A stretch of DNA of 61,006 bases from an uncultured Gammaproteobacteria bacterium (GTDB lineage Bacteria; Pseudomonadota; Gammaproteobacteria; Arenicellales; JAANXG01): the NCBI GenBank assembly GCA_947259175.1, contig CAMYKW010000014.1, positions 1 to 61,006 on the forward strand. Direction: 5' to 3'. Below, in pieces: positions 26,122-35,728 of this stretch. The notes under the pieces were generated by a model, which was not told the DNA's origin, did not search any database, and saw only the letters and a list, made by a program, of their open reading frames with translations. Position 1 is the stretch's first letter, and each line of letters begins with the position of its first letter. The position numbers and the translations under genes are program-made.

Positions 26122-28140
26122 CTAGCTCTTGAATTCCACCAGGTGGTCGTCGTCTTTGCCGTCCTCGTCCTCCTGGGTCGTCTGTTCCGGCTCTTCAGCG
26201 ATTACGAAGTAATCGTCGGCGAACAGGGGCTCGCTAGGCCGTATTTCGACCCCCATGCGGCGGATGTCCTCCCAAATGGTTCCATCCGGATCGTCCAGTG
26301 CGGCGCGGGTCAATTTTGCCTGCCGAATGAATTCGTCGCCTTCGCCCAGGATGCGCAGTACGCGAAGCAGTTGCAGTCGATAGTCGGTATTGCCGGGCTC
26401 TTTGTCCACGAGACGGATCAAGAGATTCTTGGCGTCATTGTAATAACCGCCGTTGATGTACAGTTCCAATTCGTCCAATACATCCGTCTCGCTGACTTTC
26501 ATTGCCATCTCTGAATCCCGTAACTCGCCGGTCAGGAACTCTGTTCCAATTCCCAGTGCCTCCTTGATCTCCTCGGTTTCGTCAACGTCACTGGACAGGG
26601 ACGTAAATAACGGTGAGGATGGCTTGGTTTCTTCAGGCGCCACGAATTGCGGTTCGGATTCTTTTTCTTCCGGCCGCGTTGTGGCGCGCTCGTACAAAAC
26701 GTTGGTTTCGCCGTAGTCGCGAACCCCGCCTTGTTTACGGCGACCGGCGATAAGCCATCCCAACAGCGCTCCTACCGCCAACACCAATAGCCCCAGTACG
26801 ATATTGATAGGCGTCCACAAATTGACGGGGGAACGCGATGACTCGAGCGTGCGGCTAATCGTTGCGTTCATGTCTTCCAGTCTCTGCTCCAGGCCCGAGA
26901 TCTGTTGTTCGCGGCTGGTGATCTGAGTCTGCAGCGAGTTCACGAGTTGCTCCAGCCGATCGACATCCGTCGCCAGCGGCTGTTGCATAGCGGGCGTGGC
27001 CGCCGCAACGGAATCGGGTTGTTGCGCCGGGTCGGTGGATGTCTCCACAGCAGGCGCCTCGGGCTGACTGGTGCTGCCCTGGTCCTGACCGCTAGTCCCG
27101 GTAGCCAGGGCCTCTTTCGCCGTTGGATCCAACAGCTGGCCCAATCGGGTATCGGCGGGTAACGCCGGAGGAGGCGCTGGGGGCGTTACGGATTTAATCG
27201 GTTCGAACGCAAACCGGGAGACAAGGTCGAACCCGATCTCCGTGGGGCTTGGCTGCTCGGCGCGATCACGGTCTTCCTCCGGCGCCGCCGCCATTTCCGC
27301 CTCGATCAACGACGCTGTGTCACTCGGCGGCGCGACGCGTTTTCGCCATTCGTTCGCCTGTATCGCCAGTGCTTGAACCGCCTCGCTCGGCTGGGTTAGG
27401 GTCAATGCTTCCACCGACGGTATATTCAGGTAGACGCCGGTCTTGAGCGCATTGGCGTTGTTTTCGATAAAGGCGCCCGGATTGGCCTGAAACAGCCCCC
27501 AGGTCATTTGCGAATGGGTGACGCCGTATCCGCCCCGCAGTTCCACAGCGATCTGTGACAGTGTTTGTCCGGATCGCACCGGGCCGTATCGATCTCCCGG
27601 TCCGGTCACCGCCGCCCGTGCAGGGGCTGCGGCAGCCGCGGGCGGCGCCGCGGGGACTGGCCGCGGGGCCTGCTGCGCAAGCGGCACCGGGCGTGTGCGT
27701 GCCACGGGGGCGGGATATTCGGTGGGATCGAGTAACACCGTGTATCCGCGCACGAACGCGGTGCGTTTTGATTTGATGCTCAACATGAACGCCAGGAACG
27801 GCTCGCTCACCGGTTCCAAGGTGGTGATGCGGAGAATACCGGTCGATCCTGGCCCGGGGACAATCTCAAACCGGAACTCGGTCAGCACCGGCGAAACTTC
27901 ATATCCGAAGTCGCGAAAAGCGGCCTTGGGGGCGAGCCCGATGTCCAGTGAATTGAGTTCTCCCGGCTGTGCGTTGGCGATGGGAATTTCAATCTCGAGT
28001 GGTTGATCCAGAAAGGACTGAACAACAGCATCGCCGACCGATACCGCGTGGCTCACGCCCGGTATGCCGACCGTTAGGCAAAACACAAACCAAATACATG
28101 AACGCGGCTGAAGCAATATCTTATAGTTCCTTGTCATCAC
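26122..28140 (-). CDS. fimV: FimV-like peptidoglycan-binding inner-membrane protein
   Basis: The 672-residue protein has a signal peptide (about 1-32) and an N-terminal FimV/TspA domain (VSVGDAVVQSFLDQPLEIEI). A Pro/Ala-rich linker leads to a LysM-like region (GPVRSGQTLSQIAVELR, TWGLFQANPGAFI), followed by a coiled coil (DVDRLEQLVNSLQTQIT and on). A membrane segment (NIVLGLLVLAVGALLGWLIAG, about residues 450-470) and a cytoplasmic FimV C-terminal domain (LELYINGGYYNDAKNLLIRL) complete it. FimV supports type IV pili and polar localisation. It is shorter than the Pseudomonas protein, which has more than 900 residues. No pilus genes are nearby. Confidence 0.88.
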   Translation of the reverse strand: MMTRNYKILLQPRSCIWFVFCLTVGIPGVSHAVSVGDAVVQSFLDQPLEIEIPIANAQPGELNSLDIGLAPKAAFRDFGYEVSPVLTEFRFEIVPGPGSTGILRITTLEPVSEPFLAFMLSIKSKRTAFVRGYTVLLDPTEYPAPVARTRPVPLAQQAPRPVPAAPPAAAAAPARAAVTGPGDRYGPVRSGQTLSQIAVELRGGYGVTHSQMTWGLFQANPGAFIENNANALKTGVYLNIPSVEALTLTQPSEAVQALAIQANEWRKRVAPPSDTASLIEAEMAAAPEEDRDRAEQPSPTEIGFDLVSRFAFEPIKSVTPPAPPPALPADTRLGQLLDPTAKEALATGTSGQDQGSTSQPEAPAVETSTDPAQQPDSVAAATPAMQQPLATDVDRLEQLVNSLQTQITSREQQISGLEQRLEDMNATISRTLESSRSPVNLWTPINIVLGLLVLAVGALLGWLIAGRRKQGGVRDYGETNVLYERATTRPEEKESEPQFVAPEETKPSSPLFTSLSSDVDETEEIKEALGIGTEFLTGELRDSEMAMKVSETDVLDELELYINGGYYNDAKNLLIRLVDKEPGNTDYRLQLLRVLRILGEGDEFIRQAKLTRAALDDPDGTIWEDIRRMGVEIRPSEPLFADDYFVIAEEPEQTTQEDEDGKDDDHLVEFKS

Positions 28141-28231
28141 CCATAGGTCACGTGCCCCCCACGGTACCTCTTTGTAATATAGCCTAGAAAATTCAGATAG
28201 ATCAATGAATTGGTAATTAATTTTGAGAACA

Positions 28232-28786
28232 TTACTGATTTGTTTGGCGTTCCTGCCCCGGAGTATTTGGCCCCGTCATGCGCGTGATTTTGATTAATGT
28301 GCCCGATTCGCCGATCGCGGGCTGAAGCATGACATTGATAGCCCCGCCCACATGGTTTTCAACGGTGATGCTGATCTTGGGGCCGTTCGGCGTCGGTAAC
28401 CGAAGCACTTGAGCCGCCGTGGCGCCGATAGCCCGGGTGTAGAAGTCGGCCACCGTGTCGAGTTCGTCCTCGCTGTGCAGGGTCGCCATGGTCAGGGACT
28501 GCGCTCCTTCGTCCAGCTTGTCCGTCATTTGCCAACTGCCCCCGTGCCGGGGTTGGGCTCCGGGGTACACGCGAACACCGAGCCGCTGCTCGGAAATGGT
28601 CGTGAATGCGGTATACGTGGCGCTGCCGGGCAACTGCGCGGATGGTTTATCGGGGGTGCCGGATGTATGGGGCACGGCTCCATCACGATGTTCGGGTTTG
28701 GAGCCCTCACAGGCAGTCAGTAGCGTCGACGTCAGCAGCAGTGCCGACAGCGACATACCCAGGCTTGGCCGGAGATGAAAAAACAT
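28232..28786 (-). CDS. hypothetical lipoprotein
   Basis: From ATG 28786 the product of about 184 residues has a signal peptide ending in a lipobox, LLTAC, with Cys26 as the acylation site. The mature part has a low-complexity start and then a compact domain (LGVRVYPGAQPRHGGSWQM, VADFYTRAIGATAAQVL, ISITVENHVGGAINVML). No family is recognised with certainty, though the core resembles small uncharacterised envelope proteins. An upstream extension to 28879 would run into the thioredoxin-like gene and is rejected. Confidence 0.6.
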   Translation of the reverse strand: MFFHLRPSLGMSLSALLLTSTLLTACEGSKPEHRDGAVPHTSGTPDKPSAQLPGSATYTAFTTISEQRLGVRVYPGAQPRHGGSWQMTDKLDEGAQSLTMATLHSEDELDTVADFYTRAIGATAAQVLRLPTPNGPKISITVENHVGGAINVMLQPAIGESGTLIKITRMTGPNTPGQERQTNQ

Positions 28787-28808
28787 ATAGTTCTTGATGA
28801 CGCGGAGT

Positions 28809-29642
28809 CTATGCCCTCGCAAAACGTTTACATAGCTCGTGATCGGGACCAAGTAGGGCAAATATGGCCAGCATGCCACGGCGTGCCTGTTCCTTGAGCG
28901 GCGACTCCTTTTGCGCGATCTCAGAGAGTTGTTCCAGAGCTCCGGAGTAGTCGTCCTGCATCAGCAGGCAGGCGCTCAATTGGTAACGCGAATGGGCGTC
29001 GTGCGAATTTTTCGCCACCGCTTGCTTAAGGGCGTCGATTGGAGGCGCCTGCTGAGCGGTATCAATAAATCGCAAATGCATAGCCAAAAGATCGATCTCG
29101 GGATCATCGAATGCTTCCTCCGGCATTCCCTCGAGCACCTCCAACGCCTGTGTATGCCGCCCCTGCTGGACCAAGATCTTGGCCTGATCAAGGCGGATGC
29201 GATGTTTCTGCGGTGCGGTTCTGGCCGCCCGTTCCATAAGCGATGCCGATCGGTCCAAGGCGCCTTGCCGATACGCGTTTGCTGCCCGGATTTGTTCTTG
29301 AACCGCCACGGGCAGATACTTGTTAATTGTGCTGGCGAACAACTGTTCCGAGTACGCACCGTGCACGGTCTCCGCGAGTTTTTCGAGATGGTAGATGCGC
29401 ACCGTCGGTATGCTGATGACGCCTTGCCGCTTCGCGAACTCTCGATAGTCGTCGGTGTTGAGTAAGGTGAGCAGGAAGCGCCCGCCGAAGTCGTCGCAAA
29501 GTTTTACCAATGTAGGTAGCAAGCGCATGCAGGGACCGGCATTAGGCGACCAGTAACACACCATGACCGGTCCGCGCCGGGAATTTTCCAGCACCATCGC
29601 AGCAAAATCTTCGGGCTTGATGTCGTGAATGTATTGCGGCAT
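28809..29642 (-). CDS. thioredoxin-like chaperedoxin (CnoX/YbbN-like)
   Basis: The 277-residue protein has an N-terminal thioredoxin fold (about 1-110) and a C-terminal TPR-like helical region (about 110-277, with repeats around AQILVQQGRHTQALEVLEGM and QLSACLLMQDDYSGALEQLS). The active-site loop reads YWSPNAGPC, so only the second Cys (Cys38) of the usual WCGPC is kept, as in CnoX proteins that lack reductase activity. CnoX binds unfolded or oxidised proteins and hands them to GroEL. The start MPQYIHDIKPED at 29642 is chosen; the longer frame to 29840 runs into the next gene. No close neighbour shares the function. Confidence 0.82.
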   Translation of the reverse strand: MPQYIHDIKPEDFAAMVLENSRRGPVMVCYWSPNAGPCMRLLPTLVKLCDDFGGRFLLTLLNTDDYREFAKRQGVISIPTVRIYHLEKLAETVHGAYSEQLFASTINKYLPVAVQEQIRAANAYRQGALDRSASLMERAARTAPQKHRIRLDQAKILVQQGRHTQALEVLEGMPEEAFDDPEIDLLAMHLRFIDTAQQAPPIDALKQAVAKNSHDAHSRYQLSACLLMQDDYSGALEQLSEIAQKESPLKEQARRGMLAIFALLGPDHELCKRFARA

Positions 29643-29727
29643 TTTCAGGCGCGTGGCAACTGTTGAGCTGCAGATTTTGTCATTGATTGGTGCAATCACA
29701 TAACCCGCAATAACGGGTGTGCCGCAA

Positions 29728-30282
29728 TCAGCGGTGGCGGTGCGTATGGGGGTGACGGGGGAAGTAATAATACGGTCGGTATGGCCACCATGGATCGTAG
29801 AACGGATCCCAGAAATAGGGCCAATGAAGCTGGGGGTCATACTCCGGGATCGGTTCCCACAGATAATGCTCGTCGGCCCGGACCACGGGAAACTGGTAAG
29901 GATATGTGCCGATATTGCGGGTAGTGCTTTGGATCAAAGTGCCGACCACGGTAATTTCGCGTCCACGCCGATACTCCTCAGGTTCCAGGAAACCGGGTAC
30001 ATTTGCCAGGAACCGCCCGGTAGTGGCGGTGGTGTCGACGGGGCGGCCGCTCCGGGTCAGACGCCTGGCGACGACCTGGATCCAGGTTTCGGTTCGCCGG
30101 TTCTCGACCTCGACGATCGTACCCCCCCAACGTACCTGCTCACCGATATATTGATCGGCGTTTTGTACCGCGGCCGGTACCGAGGGTCCGGCCACCGGGG
30201 TGCGAATCGCCTTCGGCGCCGTGGTGCACGCCGCCAATCCTGCGGCTACTATCACCCACAAACATAGGTTTCGACAACGCAT
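29728..30282 (-). CDS. Slp-family outer-membrane lipoprotein
   Basis: The 184-residue lipoprotein has lipobox LAAC with Cys19. The body fits Slp: QNADQYIGEQVRWGGTIVEVENR, TETWIQVVARRLTRSGRP, TGRFLANVPGFLEPEEY and GREITVVGTL. The C-terminus is rich in Tyr, Trp, Pro and His (YPYQFPVVRADEHYLWEP, then WDPFYDPWWPYRPYYYF). Slp proteins are induced in stationary phase or starvation in enterobacteria; their exact job is unknown. It is transcribed away from 30428. Confidence 0.85.
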   Translation of the reverse strand: MRCRNLCLWVIVAAGLAACTTAPKAIRTPVAGPSVPAAVQNADQYIGEQVRWGGTIVEVENRRTETWIQVVARRLTRSGRPVDTTATTGRFLANVPGFLEPEEYRRGREITVVGTLIQSTTRNIGTYPYQFPVVRADEHYLWEPIPEYDPQLHWPYFWDPFYDPWWPYRPYYYFPRHPHTHRHR

Positions 30283-30427
30283 CGCACAGCCACTTTAGCT
30301 ACGTTTCGCTGTTTAGTAAATCACTGTGAGCGCTGATTTACGGTCTATTTCCCGGCTAACGATCTATAACTATAATAAGGCGAGTGGTGGTTGCAGGTTG
30401 CCGTTTAATCGATAAGAGAAAAAGCTG

Positions 30428-30766
30428 ATGTCCCAGCTCAAGCCTACCAGCACACAGACAGTATCGATTACGGCCAACGAGCCGTTGCATGAACGCGTTC
30501 CGACTCGCGACGAAGAAGGACGACTGCTCAGCGACTTTATGATGTTGATTCCGGGGTTACGTGAATGGCCGAAGGGGCGATTCAACGACCGCGTAGCGGG
30601 CATCCAGGCGGTGTTGGGTGGCTTCAGCGAGGTCGTATTCGCGGACCTCAATGTACCATTGAATCTACTGTGGGTATCCGTGAAAGCGAAGCCGGGGATC
30701 ATCTCTGCGGTTGCCGCGTCGATCCAACATCGGGTTCCCGAGGCGCGGGTAATCAGCTCCCGTTAA
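30428..30766 (+). CDS. conserved small hypothetical protein
   Basis: The 112-residue soluble protein is not assigned to a family. The centre has DFMMLIPGLREWPKGRFNDR, VAGIQAVLGGFSEVVFADLN and VPLNLLWVSVKAKPG. The C-terminal half alternates strand and helix (VVFADLN, LLWVSVKA, IISAVAASIQHRVP), a possible small alpha/beta sandwich. ATG 30428 follows AAGAGAAAAAGCTG. It lies between a divergent slp gene and a convergent ClC gene; no functional hint. Confidence 0.6.
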   Translation: MSQLKPTSTQTVSITANEPLHERVPTRDEEGRLLSDFMMLIPGLREWPKGRFNDRVAGIQAVLGGFSEVVFADLNVPLNLLWVSVKAKPGIISAVAASIQHRVPEARVISSR

Positions 30767-30787
30767 TCGGCAGGCTCACATGGTGGT

Positions 30788-32524
30788 TTACGCGCGATAG
30801 GCTTTCTCTATTTCGGATCTGGTCAATACACCATAAATTTTCTTCTTACCGAACCCGCGGGCTCCGGTAACATACAGGGCTTCGGTCCCCGTCTTCTGCA
30901 GAATATCCAGCGCTTCCTGAAGCGTCGCCAGGACATCGGTCCTGGACAGATCCTTTCGTAGCGCCGGGATTTCCAGCAAATCAATGGTATCGTCATCGTT
31001 GTCTTTGAGGTGGCGCGCGAGGTCGGCCGCGGGCAGTAATGCCATGGCTTCATCCTGCTGACGAATTACGATCCAGTTTGGTTCCTTTTTCAGCATCGTT
31101 TCCGCGGTAGTGCGTCTAATTCGGCGGGGTTCGCGTATGATATTGCGGTCCATGACGCTGGCGACACCGACGCGCCGCAGCGCTTGAGCTATGGGGTCAT
31201 TGCGATAATCCAAACCCCGCGCCTGCATCAACATTTGGTACACGGACGTCTTTCCGAACGCCACGCGGGTTGTCAACGCGGCGGAAACCACCACGAACAT
31301 TCCCGGTAAGATAATATTGGGATTGGCGGTGAGCTCCAGCATCGCGATCAGCGCCGCCAACGGTGCTTGCAAGGTGGCGCCCATCATCGCCCCCATCCCG
31401 AGCATGGCGTACAGGCCCGGTGTGCTGACAATGCCGATCCAGATCAGCGCCAGCAAGCCCATGGCCCCACCGGCGGTGGCGCCAATCACCAGGGTGGGGG
31501 CAATCAGGCCGCCTGGTAATCCCAGACCCAGTCCCGCCGTGGTCGCCAGCAGCTTGGCGCCGACAATGAGAACCAGCGCGGCCAATCCGATTTCTCCCAG
31601 CAATGCGTCATTGACGGTGTCGTATCCGATTCCCATGATCTCCGGGGCGGGTACCGCGAGCAGGCCGATTAGCACTCCCGCGAGGCCGCCGCGAACCCAT
31701 ACGGGGTACGGCGAGGAGACCCGTATGGTCCACAGCAGCAATTGAATAAACAGCGCTGCCAGGCCTCCGATGATGATCCCCATCATCAACAGGTAGGGGA
31801 GTTCGGCCATGGTGGTCCACTCCAGCGGTGGCACCAGGAATGCAGGTTCATCGCCGAAAACCGCGCGCGTCAGAGTGGTGGCGCTGACCGCGGCCAGTAT
31901 CACCGGAGTGAATCCGAGGATGGTGTATTCCATCAACACCACCTCCATCGCAAAAATCACTCCAGCCAATGGTGTATTGAATCCGGCGGCGATCGCGGCC
32001 GCCACGCCACAACCCACCAGGATGCGCACGCTGTTGTTCGGCAATTCCAGGCGCCGACCCAGGACGCTACCGGCCCATGCGCCCAGGTGGATACTGGGTC
32101 CCTCCCTGCCCACCGAGTGACCGCTGACGATGCTCAGCGCCGCACCTAAAAACTGCATCATTGCATTGCGCAGTGGTAGATGACCCTGATAGTAGGACAA
32201 CCGCTCAATGACATGTACGACGCCCACGTGACGGGCCGTAGCGTTCGTAAATTGAAAGATGACGCCAATGATCAAGCCGCCGCCTACCGGAAGCAGGAAG
32301 CGATACAAAGTAGAAAGGCTTTCGTAGGCGTCCGCGGTGCCCGCCGGCAGTATCCTGCCTTGAGCACCCTCCACGACAATGCGAAAAGCGATGATGACCG
32401 ACCCGGACAAGAGACCGCACAGAATACCGACCATAGACAATTGCGGCAGCGCCTCGATATAGGCCATGCGCAGACGCTGGCGTTCCAGAAAACGAGCAGC
32501 CCCGGCCAACCAACTACGCCGCAT
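30788..32524 (-). CDS. ClC-family chloride channel/transporter with CBS domain
   Basis: The 578-residue membrane protein has the ClC hallmarks: GHSVGREGPSIHLG with the gating Glu (about residue 145), FNTPLAGVIFAMEV (about 180), and GLGLGLPGGLIAPTLV (about 335). About ten membrane helices are visible up to residue 430. The last 130 residues form a CBS-type regulatory region (SVMDRNIIRE, DLSRTDVLATLQEALDILQ, KIYGVLTRSEIEKAY). Whether it is a channel or a proton antiporter cannot be told for certain. It is a single gene between unrelated neighbours. Confidence 0.9.
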   Translation of the reverse strand: MRRSWLAGAARFLERQRLRMAYIEALPQLSMVGILCGLLSGSVIIAFRIVVEGAQGRILPAGTADAYESLSTLYRFLLPVGGGLIIGVIFQFTNATARHVGVVHVIERLSYYQGHLPLRNAMMQFLGAALSIVSGHSVGREGPSIHLGAWAGSVLGRRLELPNNSVRILVGCGVAAAIAAGFNTPLAGVIFAMEVVLMEYTILGFTPVILAAVSATTLTRAVFGDEPAFLVPPLEWTTMAELPYLLMMGIIIGGLAALFIQLLLWTIRVSSPYPVWVRGGLAGVLIGLLAVPAPEIMGIGYDTVNDALLGEIGLAALVLIVGAKLLATTAGLGLGLPGGLIAPTLVIGATAGGAMGLLALIWIGIVSTPGLYAMLGMGAMMGATLQAPLAALIAMLELTANPNIILPGMFVVVSAALTTRVAFGKTSVYQMLMQARGLDYRNDPIAQALRRVGVASVMDRNIIREPRRIRRTTAETMLKKEPNWIVIRQQDEAMALLPAADLARHLKDNDDDTIDLLEIPALRKDLSRTDVLATLQEALDILQKTGTEALYVTGARGFGKKKIYGVLTRSEIEKAYRA

Positions 32525-32649
32525 ATCAGCCCTTCGGCCTTAGCGACCGAATCCTTCCCCGCATACTGCACTGGTGTCCTGGGCGCCGACGCGGAATCGG
32601 GGCGACTGGTTCAACAATCGGGCTAGGGAATCTTGGGTACACGTAGGTA

Positions 32650-34038
32650 TCAAAAGGGGATGGTTATATCCGGCCGGGTTTCTCGTATGAGCGAACGAAA
32701 CTGATCCTGAATTCTCTCCAGGGCCTGCTGGTCGTCACCTTCGAAGCGTAACACCAGTATCGGCGTCGTGTTCGAGGCCCGCACCAATCCGAAACCGTCG
32801 TCAAAGTCGACCCTCAATCCATCGATTGTGCTGACCTGCCCGTTGGTGAAATCGGCGTTATCGGCCAGTTCCTTCATGGCGACGAAGTGTTCCCCCTCCG
32901 GGAAATCGATGCGTAATTCGGGTGTGTTTACGCTGTCTGGCAACTCAGCGAAGACTTGCGCGGGCGGGCGATCATCCTTGGATAGTAATTCAATGAGGCG
33001 GGCGCCGGCATACAGGCCGTCGTCGAATCCGTACCATCGTTCCTTGAAGAAGAAATGACCGCTCATTTCACCAGCCAGAGCGGAGTTGTCGCTCTGCTTG
33101 AGCTTCGCCTTGATGAACGAATGACCCGTGCGCCACATTAATGGCACACCGCCTGCAGCTTCGATTGCCCTGGGAAGGGTGCGCGAACACTTTACGTCAT
33201 AGATAATCTCGGCCCCCGGTTGCCGGCTAAGTACATCACGTGCATATAAGATCATCTGCCGGTCCGGCCACACAATTGAACCATCCGGCGAAACCACGCC
33301 CAGGCGGTCGCCGTCGCCGTCGAACGCCAGGCCCAAATCGGCCTTGGTGTCCGCTACCGCGTGTTTCAAGTCCTGCAAATTTTCAGGTTGACTGGGGTCG
33401 GGATGGTGATTGGGAAACTCGCCGTTCACGTCGCAAAAAAGTTCTTTTGTCTCACAACCCAAGCGACGGAACAGTTTGGGGGCGACGGCGCCGGCGATGC
33501 CGTTTCCGCAGTCGATCGCGATCTTCAGCTGTCTGCGAATATCCGTGTCGCCGACGATGCGCTCGATATAGGCGTCGATCACCTCCTTTCGAGTGAGTCG
33601 CCCGTCACCGGACATCAGGTCGCGGTTCAAGATTCTTTTCTTCAGGCCCTGGATGCGCTCGCCGGATAGGGTCTCACCGGCGATGATTATCTTGAAACCA
33701 TTGTAATTAGGCGGGTTGTGACTGCCGGTTACCGCCACCGCCGACCCGATCTTTAAATATTGACTGGCGAAATACACCACCGGCGTCGGCGCCGGACCGA
33801 GGTCGATAACATTGCATCCGGTTGCCATGATCCCCCCGGACAAAGCGTCGCACAGCATCGGGCCGGACAAGCGGCCGTCGCGGCCAATTATCACTGTATT
33901 GTCGCCGTGCGCCCGGGCTTCGGTACCGATAGCCTGACCGATGCTGTGCGCATTTTCCGCGGTCAGGGTCTCATCGACCACCCCGCGAATATCGTAGGCT
34001 TTAAATATCTCATTGGGCAGGGATTGTTGATTGTTCAT
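32650..34038 (-). CDS. algC: phosphomannomutase/phosphoglucomutase
   Basis: The 462-residue alpha-D-phosphohexomutase has catalytic Ser in TGSHNPPNYNGFKI (about residue 104), FKAYDIRGVVDE at the N-terminus, the metal loop DGDGDRLGVV (about 238-247) and the sugar-binding GEMSGHFFFKERWYGFDDG. The C-terminal phosphate loop is RASNTTPILVLRFE. It interconverts 6-phospho and 1-phospho forms of glucose and mannose for surface polysaccharides. Length and motifs match Pseudomonas AlgC. It lies 140 bp downstream of lpd on the same strand; coupling to lpd is uncertain. Confidence 0.94.
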   Translation of the reverse strand: MNNQQSLPNEIFKAYDIRGVVDETLTAENAHSIGQAIGTEARAHGDNTVIIGRDGRLSGPMLCDALSGGIMATGCNVIDLGPAPTPVVYFASQYLKIGSAVAVTGSHNPPNYNGFKIIIAGETLSGERIQGLKKRILNRDLMSGDGRLTRKEVIDAYIERIVGDTDIRRQLKIAIDCGNGIAGAVAPKLFRRLGCETKELFCDVNGEFPNHHPDPSQPENLQDLKHAVADTKADLGLAFDGDGDRLGVVSPDGSIVWPDRQMILYARDVLSRQPGAEIIYDVKCSRTLPRAIEAAGGVPLMWRTGHSFIKAKLKQSDNSALAGEMSGHFFFKERWYGFDDGLYAGARLIELLSKDDRPPAQVFAELPDSVNTPELRIDFPEGEHFVAMKELADNADFTNGQVSTIDGLRVDFDDGFGLVRASNTTPILVLRFEGDDQQALERIQDQFRSLIRETRPDITIPF

Positions 34039-34177
34039 TGTTGATCTACCGCTCGAAGTTCAAATCCAGTCGTTAAGATGCCCCTGTCGGCTTAAGGTAT
34101 TGTGTCCGATTGGGCGACCGGCCGCGGCAACAACGCCGGCGCCGGAGACCCGGCTGCCAATACCATGCCGCTTGGCC

Positions 34178-35599
34178 TCAATTTGCACGATGAATCGCGC
34201 GTTTGTGCACCGCCAGCGCGGCTTCGTGTACCGCTTCGGATAATGTGGGATGGGCATGCACCGTCCGGGCGATGTCCTCAGCGCTTGCGGAAAACTCCAT
34301 GGCAACGACTACTTCGGCGACCAGTTCCGACGCTTGTGGCCCGATGATGTGCACGCCCAGGATCTCATCGGTGTGCTGATGCGCGAGGATTTTTACGCGT
34401 CCGGCGGTGTCGTCGGCAGCCAGGGCCCGGCCGGTGGCGGCAAACGGAAACGTACCGGCGTTGTACGGAATCCCCTCGTTTTGCAGGTCTTGCTCGGCGC
34501 GGCCAACCCAGGCGATCTCCGGATGGGTATAAATCACCCAAGGGATTACATCATAATTGACATGCGCCGATTGGCCGGCGACGAGTTCAGCAACAGCGTT
34601 GCCTTCCTCGGAGCCTTTGTGCGCGAGCATCGGCCCCCGCACGACATCTCCTACCGCGTATACATCCGGTACGCCGGTTTGGCAACGGTCATCCACTTGT
34701 ATATATCCGCGGTCGTCGAGATCGACTCCAATCCCGGGCGCAAATAAATCTTCCGTATAGGGACGGCGGCCGACGGCGACTACCAGACGATCAACCTTAA
34801 GCTGATGATCACCTTCGCCATCCGTGTACGATACGGTGACCGCGTCGGCGGTTGATTTCGCGCCCTTGACAGTGGTTCCGAGTCTGATGTCGAGTCCCTG
34901 TTGTTTGAATTGCCGCTCGGCGTCTTTGGCGATTTGTTGGTCAACCGCGGGCAGCAAACTGGGTAGTGCCTCCAGGATAATGACCTTCGAACCCAGACGG
35001 CTCCATACGCTGCCCAGTTCGAGGCCGATCACGCCGGCCCCGACAATACCCAGGCGTTTCGGGACTTGCTCGAAATTCAAGGCGCCGGTGGAGTCGACGA
35101 TGCGTTCTCCATCGAAGGGCGCTACCGGGAGTTCTATCGGGATCGAACCGGTTGCAACAATCACGTGAGAGGCGTTCACGGTTTCTTCGCCTTCCCGGTG
35201 TGTAATCCTGATCTTATCCTTGGTCATCAATCGCCCATGGCCATGGATGAACGTGACCTTGTTGTGTTTGAAAAGACCGTCGATGCCCCGTGTCAGCGTG
35301 GAAACGATTTTATCTTTGCGGGCCAGCATGGTTTTGACGTCGATGGCGGCACCGTCGATTGTTATTCCGTGAGCTTTCAGCTGGTGCTGTACGCGATGAT
35401 ATTGATGTGAGGAGTCCAGTAAAGCCTTGGACGGGATGCAGCCGACATTCAAACACGTGCCTCCCAGGGAGGGCTTACCATCGTGGTCCGTCCATTGGTC
35501 CACACAGGCGGTGGTCAGTCCCAGTTGGGCGCAACGAATCGCCGCGACATAACCGGCCGGCCCGGCGCCGATCACCACTACATCAAATTGCTGTGACAT
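34178..35599 (-). CDS. lpd: dihydrolipoyl dehydrogenase
   Basis: The 473-residue flavoprotein has FAD-binding VVIGAGPAGYVAAIRCAQLG, redox-active disulfide in GGTCLNVGCIPSKALL (about residues 48-60), NAD-binding GIVGAGVIGLELGSVWSRLG, and the C-terminal HAHPTLSEAVHEA (catalytic His-Glu of the dimer partner). It re-oxidises lipoamide in 2-oxo acid dehydrogenase complexes. The position directly after sucA-sucB makes it the E3 of 2-oxoglutarate dehydrogenase. All genes face the same way. Confidence 0.96.
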   Translation of the reverse strand: MSQQFDVVVIGAGPAGYVAAIRCAQLGLTTACVDQWTDHDGKPSLGGTCLNVGCIPSKALLDSSHQYHRVQHQLKAHGITIDGAAIDVKTMLARKDKIVSTLTRGIDGLFKHNKVTFIHGHGRLMTKDKIRITHREGEETVNASHVIVATGSIPIELPVAPFDGERIVDSTGALNFEQVPKRLGIVGAGVIGLELGSVWSRLGSKVIILEALPSLLPAVDQQIAKDAERQFKQQGLDIRLGTTVKGAKSTADAVTVSYTDGEGDHQLKVDRLVVAVGRRPYTEDLFAPGIGVDLDDRGYIQVDDRCQTGVPDVYAVGDVVRGPMLAHKGSEEGNAVAELVAGQSAHVNYDVIPWVIYTHPEIAWVGRAEQDLQNEGIPYNAGTFPFAATGRALAADDTAGRVKILAHQHTDEILGVHIIGPQASELVAEVVVAMEFSASAEDIARTVHAHPTLSEAVHEAALAVHKRAIHRAN

Positions 35600-35728
35600 T
35601 GTAACGAGTCCCGTAACAAGAAGATTTAAAACAAATCACGATCTGCGCCGCGACAAAGAGTCATTTTCCCGCCGCATCTGTTCCGGCGATATACGGGTCA
35701 AACCGCGGGTTGCGCATAACCCGGTTGG

